Below, piece after piece: positions 50,856 through 62,025 of a stretch of DNA of 64,000 nt; within the stretch, counting starts at the first letter, position 1; each line of letters starts with the position of its first letter. Source of the DNA: Trichomonas vaginalis G3. Taxonomy: Eukaryota; Parabasalia; Trichomonadida; Trichomonadidae. A program made the position numbers and the translations under genes. The notes below the pieces were generated by a model. It searched no databases and was not told the origin of the DNA. It saw only the letters and a list, made by a program, of their open reading frames with translations. The DNA lies in NCBI RefSeq assembly GCF_026262505.1, contig NC_067204.1:16780165-16844164 (forward strand), read 5' to 3'.

Positions 50856-51635
50856 ATGTCAACATCAGAGAACACAACAACTGCTATCGTTCATGAAGAC
50901 ATAAATGAAGAATATGAGTGGGTTCAGTTTAACAAACAACTCCGTCTCATTCGTTCGGTCAAAGACGACATGTACCAAATGCAAAGTATTTTGACAGCAT
51001 GTTTTGCTCCAGATACCAAACATACAGACGATTGGTTTGAATTAAATAGCACTCATGAACTCCTCAGTGAGTTTGAACATGTAGAACTTAAAAAGATGTA
51101 CCAAGACAGACAAAACTTACCATCACATCTAAAAGGTATATATGTTCATAAGTTCCTAGTTAGTTCAATAGCAATGTGGGCTTCACCTCGTTATGCAATC
51201 TACATACTTATGCTACTTGACGAACTTTGTACAAAGCAGAGAGAAGATATGATGAAAGAAGACAAAAACATACAGAAAAGAATACCACGTTCGGTACCAA
51301 AAGGAAAGGAAAAGAACTATAAGTATATGATTTATACTGAAGAGATGGAAAATGAAGAAGACAGAGATATGGTTATGTTGCATTTAGTCAGAAGAAACAA
51401 CAAAAGCTTTTACGACCTTGCTAAGATTTACAAATCTGACAGAAATTGGTTCTATCGCGAAAACTTACCGATTTCAATGACACCAAATGAAGATGTGAAA
51501 CAAATAGTTCAAGATACGTTACCTCAAACACACTATGACATCAAATGTTGCACAATACTTACATTCAAAGAAGATTTGCCGCTACTGAAAGAAAAAATAA
51601 CAGAGTATTTTGACAACTTCAAACAAGTAGAGTAA
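50856..51635 (+). CDS. KilA-N protein (type 2), third-cluster paralogue
   Basis: 259 residues, whole. Ends nearly identical to the 275-residue protein at 25,444 (about 1 change in the first 45 and 5 in the last ~123 residues), whereas the KilA-N core between is different (DDWFELNSTHELLSEF, no hairpin loop, then HLKGIYVHKFLVSSIAMWAS). Preceded by AAAATATTTTTTTTATCC and TATAAGGACAG. Confidence 0.8.
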   Translation: MSTSENTTTAIVHEDINEEYEWVQFNKQLRLIRSVKDDMYQMQSILTACFAPDTKHTDDWFELNSTHELLSEFEHVELKKMYQDRQNLPSHLKGIYVHKFLVSSIAMWASPRYAIYILMLLDELCTKQREDMMKEDKNIQKRIPRSVPKGKEKNYKYMIYTEEMENEEDRDMVMLHLVRRNNKSFYDLAKIYKSDRNWFYRENLPISMTPNEDVKQIVQDTLPQTHYDIKCCTILTFKEDLPLLKEKITEYFDNFKQVE

Positions 51636-51650
51636 ATGAACCATTTATTT

Positions 51651-52526
51651 TTACGCTTGACTTTTTACAATTTGAACTTTGTTTGCGTAGATGTGAATTC
51701 TGAAAGAAGTATGAGGGTCTTGTATGACTTTGTACCTCTCCCATAGTTCATGTCTGTCAAACTTACCTGCCATGGACTCTTTCATAAGTTCCATGAAATC
51801 GTCTTCGGACAATCCGGGGAAAAGTACAATGTCAGTAAGTATTCTCTTTACATCCTTACTTAAACTCTTTGCTGTCTGTACACAAATGACAACTGAAATG
51901 TTAAAGTGTCTGAGCTTCTTAAGAATTCGACACATATCTTGTTCTCTGTTCTTTAACAAAGGATGAGAGGCGAAATCATCTAAGATAAGAAGACATCTGT
52001 GAGGGTAAGTCTTCCAATCGTAAGATTGCAATTTCTTCGAAATGTATTCTATCTCTTTCTGTTTGTTTCTGAAGTGTTTCTTCTCTAATATTCTCTGCAT
52101 TTCCTCATTTGGGTCTTTAAACTTAGAATTTATATACTCATTTATAGCATTGTACTTCAAAACTCTTCTTTGGTACTTCTTTATCCAATCTAACAACTCA
52201 GAGTCTTTTATACATACTAACTTAGACTTCTTTATAATATCTTTGAACGAATTGACGGTTTGGTCAAATTGACCAGAAGTACTACAAATGACAACTAACT
52301 CATAGAATGGGTTCTTCTCATCTAGTTCTTGTTGTTGTGCAGCCATTTTAAGATAAGTGAAAGTCTTACCCGACCCAGGTGGTGCAATTAGACCTGTTAT
52401 ACCATTCTGAGCAAATAAGAACTTGTCATGTATGGGTTTTATCTGAGCATTTTCCAACTTCCTCTTGTTCTTGTTTAAAACATTCTCAAATTTTTTGTCA
52501 ATGTCAGCAAACTTTTTTTCTAACAT
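51651..52526 (-). CDS. DNA-packaging ATPase (A32/FtsK-HerA type)
   Basis: 291 residues from the ATG at 52,526. Walker A GLIAPPGSGKTF at ~45-56 and Walker B CLLILDDFASH at ~180, in a protein of typical size for Polinton/NCLDV packaging ATPases, which pump DNA into the capsid. The start was chosen because the divergent gene begins 36 bp away and the upstream frame would overlap it. Looks whole. Confidence 0.85.
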   Translation of the reverse strand: MLEKKFADIDKKFENVLNKNKRKLENAQIKPIHDKFLFAQNGITGLIAPPGSGKTFTYLKMAAQQQELDEKNPFYELVVICSTSGQFDQTVNSFKDIIKKSKLVCIKDSELLDWIKKYQRRVLKYNAINEYINSKFKDPNEEMQRILEKKHFRNKQKEIEYISKKLQSYDWKTYPHRCLLILDDFASHPLLKNREQDMCRILKKLRHFNISVVICVQTAKSLSKDVKRILTDIVLFPGLSEDDFMELMKESMAGKFDRHELWERYKVIQDPHTSFRIHIYANKVQIVKSQA

Positions 52527-52562
52527 ATTTTTAGAAAAATTAAAATTTTTATCTTTTAGAAA
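52527..52562. promoter_or_regulatory. Bidirectional promoter between ATPase and 150-aa gene
   Basis: 36 bp of A/T. Plus strand: TTTTTATCTTTTAGAA before ATG; minus strand: TTTTTAATTTTTCTAAAAAT before ATG. Both resemble the TTTTTAC/TTTTTAT leader seen before other structural-module genes. Confidence 0.5.
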
Positions 52563-53015
52563 ATGTCTAGCGATTTCGCCATCTATATTCGAGACAAGCT
52601 TTTCGACAGCAAAACATCTGTCGACCATAAAATCTTACATAGTGTAAACAAGAAAGGTGAATTTGTTCTAAAGTTCTGTTTCTGGGAATATGACAAGAAC
52701 CATAAAACATTAAGCAGAGCAGTCTTAAAATTTGTCAATGACAGACTTGTTGACAGAGATGACGCCGATTGGAAAGATGAAGTCCAACAAAAGTTCTTAG
52801 AATGCAAAGAAGACACATGCGCTGTTCTTGAAGATGAAATAGAAAACAGAATAGATGAGCTATTAAAGGACAAAGAACTTTTACATAAATATGGTTCGGA
52901 GAAATTTGACATAACTCCACCAGAAAAGAAGAAGAGAGAAAAGAAAGAAAAGAAAGTAGAAGAAGAGAAGAAAGAACCAGAGCCAGTTCCAGAGAAAAAG
53001 AAATTTGACATGTAA
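52563..53015 (+). CDS. Unknown 150-aa protein with lysine/glutamate tail
   Basis: Helical first ~115 residues (MSSDFAIYIRDKLFDSKTSV), then a K/E/P-rich tail (PPEKKKREKKEKKVEEEK). Such a basic tail could bind DNA or localise the protein. Divergent from the ATPase and convergent with the 139-aa gene. Whole; family unknown. Confidence 0.6.
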   Translation: MSSDFAIYIRDKLFDSKTSVDHKILHSVNKKGEFVLKFCFWEYDKNHKTLSRAVLKFVNDRLVDRDDADWKDEVQQKFLECKEDTCAVLEDEIENRIDELLKDKELLHKYGSEKFDITPPEKKKREKKEKKVEEEKKEPEPVPEKKKFDM

Positions 53016-53031
53016 AAATAAAATTTTATTT

Positions 53032-53451
53032 TTAGAACATTTCTGGGTCAATGTCAATGTTCTCTTCCTCTTTAGGAGCAAACACTGGCTTAGACTCTAA
53101 AATCTTTTTACCCAATTTACCTTGAACTTCTACAACTTTAGACTCATAATATTCATAGTCGTCTGCTTTCTTTGGTTCATAAGGTATAACAAGTTTGTAT
53201 GCTTTGCCTTCTTCGAGTTTTGAGAACCTTCTGTCAAAACTTTCTTTGACTGCTAACAAACCTTCTATGTCTAAGTCTTCAAATTTCGCACCATTTTTAG
53301 TCACAATAGCAAACTTAACTGGTTCGATGTTCCAAACTTTGCTGAATGAAGACTTTTCAAAATGGTAGAAGTAAACATTCAAATATGTGAATGGGTCTAG
53401 TTCTTCTTTAAGTCCTGACATGTACTTGTTTACTGAGATGAATTTTGTCAT
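53032..53451 (-). CDS. Unknown 139-aa protein MTKFISVNKYM
   Basis: Beta-rich first ~100 residues (PFTYLNVYFYHFEKSS, KAYKLVIPYEPKKADDYEYY) and an acidic tail ending DIDPEMF. An acidic C-terminal tip on a small beta protein between ATPase and helicase would fit a ssDNA-binding protein; speculative. Promoter box AAAAAAATATTTTTTTTATC upstream. Whole. Confidence 0.55.
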   Translation of the reverse strand: MTKFISVNKYMSGLKEELDPFTYLNVYFYHFEKSSFSKVWNIEPVKFAIVTKNGAKFEDLDIEGLLAVKESFDRRFSKLEEGKAYKLVIPYEPKKADDYEYYESKVVEVQGKLGKKILESKPVFAPKEEENIDIDPEMF

Positions 53452-53488
53452 CTTTTCTATCGGATAAAAAAAATATTTTTTTTAAAAT

Positions 53489-54723
53489 TTACTCAGAAAA
53501 ATTTTTCTTTGTATATACACCATTCTGTACGTCTAAAAGACTTTTGACATTTGCCAAGAATGTTCGTTTAGACGCTGTCATATAACCATACTCTTGACAA
53601 TACTGTTTATACGAGTCGTACAATGACCTTTCATCTAAACACTCAAAGTCAGTTTCATCTATGAACAGTTCATATACACTCTTGTTTGCTTCTAACAATG
53701 TTTGTCTCTCTTCGGTATGTGGAATTTGTCTTGGATTGAACTTTGAAATATCTAATGTCATAAAATATGAGAACAAGTGGTTGTAAAAGTCAGATGTCAA
53801 AGTTTCTGCTAAGTCGTCAAATATTCTGTATCTTGCATATGAGCTTCTGACGTTCTGACAACTACATATCTTCTGTCAGAACTTTCTAACTTCATCGGAA
53901 CAACATTGTTTGAAACCATAACGAAGTTTGCAACATTTTCACAAACTCTTTGGTCTTTATATTTTCTTTCAACAACTCCAACTTTGTCTGTTATAAGACT
54001 CTTCAAAGCATCTGAGTTTAAAACTTTTGTTGTATCTATACTTTGAAGTTCGTTACATACTATAAGTTTCATATTCTCTATTGAAGAGTTAAATTTACCG
54101 CAGATGTTTTCTAAGTTTGTCATATTAGGGTTCGAATAGCCCTCTAACAGTTTGCATAAGATATCTGTAAAGAAAGTGTTCTTACCAGTTCCTTGTTTTC
54201 CAATTATAATGAGAGCAGTTTCATTTTTAGCACTTGGATGTTGTAAGATGTTTGCAAACCAACATAAGATATACTCATAGACTCTTTCGTTTCCATTGCA
54301 TATAATTTCTTTGACATGGTCTAACCAAGCTTCTATAATATTTTCTTTCCATTCTACTTGTTCGTATTTATATCCAGTGAAGATAGAATAGAAGTTTGGA
54401 GAAGGTGTATAGAACTTTATACCACGAACTGAAAAATCTTCTAACTTTGACAATAAGATATCCCAAGCATCTAACATCTTCATGCCAACTTGTACGACTT
54501 TTATTTTCTTAAGTTTCTGTTTACATTCTTGTTCTGAAACTATTGTTGCTCTTGGTTTGTTAAAGACTACATCCCATTCTTTCATAACATAACATTCTGG
54601 GGCAGAGTCAACATAAATGACTAAACGTTTCAAATTCTCGACTGCTTTGTTATAGTCTCGAAATGGACACATATTTCTGAATGTTTGGAAGTCATAAAAA
54701 TCTGAAACATCTATTCTGTACAT
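53489..54723 (-). pseudogene. SF3 (D5-like) helicase (broken)
   Basis: Replicative helicase of the superfamily 3/AAA+ type: Walker A IIIGKQGTGKNTFF, Walker B IVCNELQS, and motif C NVANFVMVSNNVVPM with downstream RRYVVVRTS. The C-terminal part (LYDSYKQYCQEYGYMTASKR) resembles the tail domain after D5-type helicases. Start follows TATTTTTATAAAA as in the polymerase. About one break. Confidence 0.85.
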
Positions 54724-54753
54724 TTTTATAAAAATAAAAAAAAATATTTTTTT

Positions 54754-55568
54754 TTATTCTTGAGCTATTTGTTGCATTTGTTGTTCTTGAGCTATTTGTT
54801 GCATTTGTTGTTCTTGAGCTATTTGTTGTTGAAGTTGTTCTTGTAATACAATACTTTCACCAGTTGCATCTTCCAATTCGAAACTTTCTGCCGTCATTGA
54901 CAAATACATAGGACATAAAAGTTTTACAGGAACAAAGTTTGCGTCAACTAAGGTTAAGTTTATGTTTGCTAAAGTGTTTGAGTTTACTAAAGCTGAAAAC
55001 TCTGCATTCGAATGAACAATAGGCAAACCAGCAGAGAATGTGTTATTTATACGCATAAGTATCTTTTGGTCATAGTAGTTTCTGTCGACATTCGAATAAC
55101 ACTTTGAACCTAAGTTTGAAACAATATATAAAATAGGTGTGCTTAAAGTCAATGGAATAGACATTCCTTGTATGACACCTTTTCCTGTTATAGGAAACTG
55201 TTGGTAGTAAAAACAGATATAAGTTTTGTATTATAGCTCATATTGTTTATAGTAAACTCAGTCGGACATCCAAACATAATGAAACCTGCTCTAGTTGCAG
55301 CACATGTTACACTCGTCCTTAAAGTATTAAATAAGTCAACAAAACCTGTTGGTGGTATATCTGAGTAAGTATCTTCAAAGGAGTATTTTTTACCATTCAC
55401 AACAATAAAATCTTCTGGTGTCAAAAGAGCAAAACAAGCTTTAGTCGTCATTGTGTTTAAAGTTAGTTTACAATATCGTCCTTGAGGACTTTGTAAGTTT
55501 GTTGTTATAGAATTATATGACTCAGGGTTTTTAGTCGTAATAGTATAAACCATTGTGTCTTCTGCCAT
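54754..55568 (-). pseudogene. Penton-like minor capsid protein (broken)
   Basis: Beta-rich, with NTFSAGLPIVHSNAEFS and NINLTLVDANFVPVKLLCPM, the style of single-jelly-roll penton proteins of Polintons and virophages (assignment by pattern). The C-terminus has three copies of a nine-residue QQIAQEQQM repeat. Lies between helicase and major capsid gene. About one break. Confidence 0.55.
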
Positions 55569-55578
55569 TTACATATAT

Positions 55579-55808
55579 TTAAAAGTTTTTCTGAAAGTGG
55601 AGAAGAACTTCATCTAAACTTTCACATGGCGTTTCTTGAAGTTCTCTGTCTAAGAAGTTCAAATATTTGTAAAGACATAGAACTTTCCTTTGTCTACACG
55701 AACAAACAAAACAGGGTCTTTCATATCGTTCAAAAGTGTGTAAAGTCCTTTACATGAAATAAAGTCTATATTATTTTTCTTCAAACATCTTTCAAGAAGT
55801 TTTGACAT
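55579..55808 (-). pseudogene. Small ~76-codon gene MSKLLERCLKKNN (broken)
   Basis: Begins after TTTGCTAAGTAAAA. Reads DFISCKGLYTLLNDMKDPVL and ends LDEVLLHFQKNF. Resembles no family I know. About one break. Confidence 0.4.
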
Positions 55809-55828
55809 TTTTACTTAGCAAATAAATT

Positions 55829-56347
55829 TTAATGAAATGTTGTGGTCGTCAAATATTTTATGACGTCTGGGAAACTATACTTTAAGTTCAACGTTTCACC
55901 TCCTTTCATAACGTATATCTTGTCAATGACATTATATGAAACACCACAGCAACTAACGTCGGGTTCTATTTCTTTGATGTTTATATCGTCTGCCTCTGTC
56001 AAAAGTTTCAATAGTTCTTTCAAAACTTCATGAGGTGCAATGACATGAGTTCACTTTTACAGGGTTGTGTTCGACCAAGTTTAACATTATACCTAAAGCT
56101 TGACAAATCTTCTCCTGAGTTTGAAGTTTGTCTTTCAGTTGTTGGTAGTCGTTTCGAATATCTGCAACAGAACTTAAGTCTCTGCTAACTTCAGGGTATG
56201 TTGGTTGTTCTTTTACAGAACTATTGTTATACCATTTTCGTCTTCGTATGGTTTCCCCACTTCAACATCTCTGTCTTTGACATTGACAACAACACTTTGA
56301 CTGTTTGTTTGAGTTGGTGAATTTAACTTCACATCTGCCACCGCCAT
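55829..56347 (-). pseudogene. One or two small unknown genes (broken)
   Basis: From 56,347 the minus strand reads MAVADVKLNSPTQTNSQSVV, later a coiled VADIRNDYQQLKDKLQTQ stretch. The distal part reads LLKLLTEADDINIKEIEPDV then CCGVSYNVIDKIYVMKGGE. No family recognised. A few breaks. Confidence 0.35.
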
Positions 56348-56410
56348 TAAAACCTTTTGAAACACTTACGCTTCTATTTTTTCGGAAATGACATTTTTTA
56401 GAATAAAAAG

Positions 56411-56774
56411 ATGGACGTATTCGGATATCTCTTCGAATTGAAGCAAAACAAAGTTTACACACACAAACAATACAAATACATTGACAGATAGTTCTTTATA
56501 CAAACAATGGAAAATGTTATAGAATAGCAGTCTTTGCTGAACAAAATATTTTCATAAAGCAAAGAAAGTTGGTATAACTGAAATGGTGAAAGTTCTTGAC
56601 GTTGACAAAAATATAACAACAAAACTTACGATATTTCTAAAGGTAAGTTTATCTTACAATATTATGTCAAAACTGGCGTACTGTCAATATTTGACGGAGA
56701 GAAGTCAGTTCAAGAACAACTTACTGACCTGCTGCCAAAATCTGCTCGATGGAAGCTGTCGTTATGCCATCTGA
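56411..56774 (+). pseudogene. Unknown ~120-codon gene MDVFGYLFELKQN (broken)
   Basis: Starts after GAATAAAAAG and is the only plus-strand gene in this stretch of structural genes. Beta-rich look (NKVYTHKQYKYI, VLDVDKNITTKL). It meets the end of the major capsid gene. A few breaks. Confidence 0.35.
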
Positions 56775-58325
56775 GGAGCCCAGCAGGTTTCATCGAACGA
56801 ATCTTCAAAAGAGCATCTTCCGTGAAAAGTGCTATTGGTTTTGTAAACTTCTTTGCTCTCAGTTCATCTGGACCGTCTCTGTCACCAGTATATTGTATTT
56901 GAACTGTACCAACAGTTGAAATACCACCCATAAAGTCTTCTGAGTCAGCAAATGGAATGCCAAGCCAAAAGTTTGAACGGTCTCCATTTGTATATTGAGT
57001 TTTTTGACCTCCTGTATGGGTCCATACTTTCACATATGGCATAATAGAACTTTGCATTTCAGGTTAATGGTTGTTATGAAGTTGTTGTTAAAGTTCATAG
57101 CATCTAATGTCAAGTTGTATGACCTCATATCCTCAACTGTAGAATATTCTTCTCTGGTTATAATATTTGCCATCTATGTTTATATGATATTTAATACCGG
57201 GGTTGTAGAAACAAGAATAGTCATTTATAGTTCGTCTGAAAAGAACAAACATAGTATCTGCATGTTTCATTGCAGTTGTTAAGCAATATCTGTTCTTGCA
57301 CCTGGGTCAGCACTTTGGTTTCCAACTTCACCTGCAAAGTCTTTGACAGATATTTGGTGTATAGGGAACATAAGTGGAACTGCAATATATTTGGCAGCTA
57401 AAGCATTTGAAATATCTGGGTCCAACATATAGACTGCAAGTCTGCTTTCTATTCTCTTGCATTCAAATTTTTCGCATGTGAACTTAACTGGGTCCCAAGC
57501 AGTTCCAGCAGCATTGAAATAATAGTTTACTTCAGTGTTGAGGTTTGAGAAACCAAAGTCTAAGTCAACTTTGTCTTTGCAAAAGTCGGCGAATGACGTT
57601 TTATTTGTTCCCTCTACGTCTGTAATAGTGAATGGGTCTTGTGTTGGTGCAATGACTAAGTTATTTTTGCTTGGAGTAAGTTCGATAGAAATTTTTCCTG
57701 CCCAGTTTGGCAAGTATCTTAAAAACCTGAAGATGAGGAAAGATGACAAAGGAACTCTAAGTTTCAGTTTTACTTTGGTTACTGCTGCTGCAGTTTGTCC
57801 AGAAAGGTCAACATAAACTCCTGGAACGTTAGGGTCAAGTCTTCTTATTTTCTCAATAGTTGCATACTGGTCTGTTTGTTCTCTAGCTTGTGGTTGTACT
57901 GAGTTTCTCAAAGCGAACCATTCATAGTTTGCCCATGTTACTGTTTGAACTAAGTCAGAGTTAGAATATATCTTATATCCCATGAAAACTTCTGGAGCAT
58001 ATTGGTATCCGACATAGAAAATTCCATTGCAACCTTTCTTGTCAGACAACTTGGCAGAAGGTTTTATTTCAATGTCTTGTTCCACGTATAAGAATGAGTT
58101 GTCAATAGAAATTATATGAAACCTGTCGCAAGCAATATCTACTGTTGTTGAAGAACCTTCACCAAACTCACCTACATTTCCATAAGAAACAGCAGTTGTA
58201 TATTCGTAAGTTCCAGGAACTATTTCTGACCTTCTAATGGCATTGTCGCATTCGTTATACCATTCGGAAACATTTCCGTTCATGGCATCCAAAACTGTTG
58301 GCGTTATATTCTGAGCGGCGTACAT
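56775..58325 (-). pseudogene. Major capsid protein, double-jelly-roll type (broken)
   Basis: About 515 codons. Begins MYAAQNITPTVLDAMNGNVS after a TTTTTACCCATATGAA leader. The size, the beta-rich first part (YEYTTAVSYGNVGEFG, LRVPLSSFLIFRFLRYLPN) and place beside penton-like and ATPase genes fit the Maverick/Polinton major capsid protein. Builds the icosahedral shell. About one or two breaks. Confidence 0.7.
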
Positions 58326-58357
58326 TTCATATGGGTAAAAATATAGAATAGTTGGAT

Positions 58358-61300
58358 TTATTTGTCATAATAGAACCCACGTGGACCAAGCTTTACTTTC
58401 TTCCTGGCTGAGTTTTTAACTCTTCTTTTTCCTTCATTGCCACTACTTTCACTTTGTTCTTCACTACTTTCACTTTGTTCTACTCTTCTCTTCTTCTTTG
58501 GTGTCGCTTTTGGTAACATGCCCTCTGCTTCAAGTTGTTGCATCTTTGCATCATGTTCACCTAGTATGTTGTAAATTTCCCATGTCCTTTTTGCCTTTAG
58601 GCTCTGGTCGCCCATCTCAGGTATCCTATATCCTAGAAAGATTTCGTCATAGTTTGTATTTGAGTCTTCGCGTATTGTTTGCATGACTCTTTCCTGAGTT
58701 TTCGGTTCAAGCTCTTCAAATATAGCTTGTCCATATGGAATAAGCTCGTTTCCAAATATATGTTTTTGTAGCCATTCTGGTTTTCTTTCCATGTTACCAA
58801 CAATATCTTTTGTGAATGGGAAAGTTTACCCAACGTTTCAGGCTTGGGTCATTTATTTCTGTAGTTGGTTTTATTTTGTCAAGGAACATGTTTTTCAATA
58901 CTAACATTTCATTTGGTACTGTCCATTTGAGTTTTCTTAAATATTCATCCCTTCTCGGTTCATTGTCTGCAAAGTAAGTTTTTATGACATTTTGCAAACT
59001 TTCGTTTGCAAGGTCATGTACAATAGGTTCTCTTCCTTCTCTCTCCCTAACTCTCTTTCTAAACTCTTCACCAAATATACCATCTCTATGGTTCTGTGTT
59101 AGTTCTTTGAGATAAATGTTTTAGAACGTCAGGTGTTATATTTCCATCAGCCATGTTCATTTCATACTGGTTCAAAATATCTGCATCTTTCATATCTTTC
59201 AATGGCATTAAAGCCGCGCTGAAAATACCAGCTAAATCTGGTTCACCATTCATTTCCATTGCGTCTACAACATCTTGGAATTGTGGTTGTAAGTTTATGA
59301 ACCACCTATCCGGGTTAGCTTTATGACCCCATCTCATTGTAGTTCCATAGTCTGCAGAAACAAAAGTAGGTTTGTTTCCATATTGGTTAGGTTCTGAATG
59401 AACTTTAAACAATGTTTCATTTCTATATGTTTTGTTGAAATTTAACCTTTTATTTTCACCGAGTTCAGCCAAAGATTGAACGTTATATGGTCGTAAGTAA
59501 AAAGGGTTATTGTATTTGCGTACATTTTCTTTCAGTACTTCCATTCTATGCTGAATATTTTCATCTGGTGTTGGAGTCTTTTGTATGTCGGCAAACATTT
59601 TTCGATATTCTTCTACCATGTCAGCCGAATTTTTCTTAGACTCTTGGAAAGATTCCATATTCACCTCATACTCTTGTTGAGGGTCAAGATTTTTCGGCTG
59701 TTCCAAATCTTCATCTAGTTCTGTGAAGTTAGTTTCCAAAGGAGGGACTTGTTCGTTTCCTTCAGGCTCTTCTAGCTGTTGTTGCTGAACTATTTCTTCC
59801 ATGTCTGGTTGTATCTGAACTTCTTCCTGTGGAGTTTCTTGTACCTCATCTGCTGGCATTTCATATATTCCGAGACCGTTTTCAACAAGTTCCCGATTTA
59901 AGTCATCTGCATTCATAAGCCTTTCTTCTTTCGTTCCGTCTCTATTTTTTACGCGTTTCATGAAGAGAGTTGAATTGTCATTTATCTCTAACACCAAATA
60001 TCTCGGAGTAAATTCAGTCATGTCATTTGGACGATATGCTATTAAATCATATCCCTTAGCGAGCTTGTATTTTCCAGGTTTGAAATTATATCCGATTTTA
60101 TGCTGAGCCATAAAGCTAAATAGGTTCGGGTCAGTATTTCCTTCCTTGAACTTTCTAATAGCTTCTTTATATCTGTCACTAAAGTCAATAGTATCTGGGT
60201 AACCATAGTCTTCCTTTAGCATTTTTAAGAATTCTTGGTTTCCTTGTTCTCTACTTCTTTTATGTCCTTGCTCTGTTTGTGGTTGTTGTTGTGCAGGGTT
60301 TTGAACTGTTGGTTGCTGTGCTGGTTGTGGAGGTTGTTGTTGTGCTGGTTGTGGAGGTGGTTGCTGTGCTGGTTGTTGTTGTGCAGGGTTTTGAACTGTT
60401 GGTTGCTGTGCTGGATTTTGAACTGTTGGTTGCTGTGTTGGATTTTGAACTGTTGGTTGTTGTGCTGGTTTTGGTGCATGCCTGTGTCTGTGTCCATGTG
60501 ACGATGTAAATGTTTTAGGTAGTCCTGGTGCAGGTGCTTCTCTTGGAGGGTTTGGTGGTATATAAGTTCCACCAGCTGGCACATATGTTCCATCTGCAGC
60601 ATAATGTCCTACCTGACTTTTCGTTTTTAAGAAAGCATTTACTAGGTCTGTTTTGGTCTGTTGTAACTCTTTTTCTTGACTTTCCACAACAGTTGCTCTA
60701 ACGGCGTCATAGGCACTTTGAACTGCCTGTCTCGTTGCTGCATCTGTTATTTTCGTCATATTTTGTGCTACTTCTCTTAACTCTTTGTCGAAACCTTCAG
60801 ACTTCAGTTTCTTTCCAGATGAGAAGTCGTTCACTAGTTTCACCTTACTATGAAGAGCTTCGAAGGCGTTCTTAAAGTCAGCATTCATTAAAGCTTCATT
60901 TGAACTGTCTTCATCCGCTTGTATTTTTGTCCTTATTGACCCTATAAGTTGGGCTGCTTTAGCGTTGGCTTGGGCATCTAACCAGTCATTGTTAGCTTTT
61001 ATATATTCTGCGCTTTTCATTGCTTTTGCATGGCTGCGTCGTTATTTTTACTTTCTTGTGCCTAAGTTTTCATACTGTACGGTTTGGTTTTGCAACTGTA
61101 AAAAGTTTTTCTGCCTTTACATTTGCTTCAACTTCTTTTTATACTCATCGCTATCCATATATGTCTTCAGGGCTTTTTGTTTTATCTCTTCATCTTTCAG
61201 TACTTTATATTGAGTAGTATGGTTTTTTCAAATTTATAACATCTTGTTCCATTTTTGCTACTTCTGCTGCTTTTTCTGACACTTTTTTCGCATATTCCTC

Positions 61301-61734
61301 TGTACTTAGTTCTTTCAGTTGTTCTTCTTTCTTCTTTTTCTCTACGTTTAACTCATTGAGTTTCTTTGTGGTCTGTCATATTCTAGTTTCTTTTCGTTTT
61401 CACTTATTTGCTTCTGTATGTCTATGTTTGACTTTTTGACATCTGTTATTTGATTTTTGAGTGAACTCAAATTCATTTGACTTTGAGGGTTATAGGCTGT
61501 TCCGTCTGCAGCTCCACCATAGCCTGCCATTTTCGCTAAAAGTGCCGCTCTTAAACCTCCACTCTGTGCACCAAAAACTCGGTTTAAAAGCATAGGGTTG
61601 CTTGACATTTGTTGCAAACATAGTGGGGTCATCATCATTTGTTGTTGCAACTGTTGTTGTGGTGTCAGTTTTACTATTGGATGTTTCAATGCTCTCTTCC
61701 TCTTACGTATATTCTTACGTAGCTTACGTGGCAT
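58358..61734 (-). pseudogene. Very long basic and Q/P-rich virion-type protein (broken)
   Basis: The minus strand is almost continuously coding for ~1,100 codons. It opens with MPRKLRKNIRKRKRALKHP (strongly basic), then Q-rich and coiled segments, a stretch of PAQQPTVQN-type repeats (60,270-60,470), an acidic P/Q region, a folded-looking part (KPTFVSADYGTTMRWGH), and a C-terminus rich in S/E and K/R ending LGPRGFYYDK. A long internal scaffold, tegument or core protein is likely; no family recognised. A few breaks. Confidence 0.5.
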
Positions 61735-61859
61735 TTTAAGTGAAGTTAAAAAGCGGTTTTTGACAGATGTTTATATGACACTATTTGTTCAGCACAAAAA
61801 ACTACTCGGTCAAAGTGTTGTCAGTTTTGTAAAATAACCGTCCTATCTTGTTTTAAAAT

Positions 61860-62025
61860 GGAGAAAAGGCTTCTCAAAGTATACTTCCTTGGAACGCCTG
61901 TAACTTTTCCTGTAGCGACGATAGACCCTTACTTGTCCGGACAAAGTTATACTAAACATCTTCAGGGCTAGAGGGCACGAAGTGCCTGGAGGCCCCACTT
62001 CCCTTTTTTTTTTTTTTTTTTTTTT
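61860..62025. repeat. Right inner end block: leader copy, GC hairpin, T run
   Basis: Contains CTTCTCAAAGTATACTTCC, CTTACTTGTCCGGACAAAG, the CTAGAGGGCACGAAGTGCC hairpin, GGAGGCCCC and a T run of ~22 (62,004-62,025). The same series, inverted, begins the left arm after 11,081 and ends the right arm near 38,100. Confidence 0.8.

Noticed and set aside
51651-52628. 325-codon version of the ATPase
   Set aside because: The extra N-terminus overlaps the divergent 150-aa gene and its promoter; the ATG at 52,526 gives a normal-sized ATPase.
60235-60602. Plus-strand L/V/C-rich and minus-strand H/N/Q-rich frames
   Set aside because: Alternate-frame shadows of the Q/P repeat segment of the long virion-type protein.
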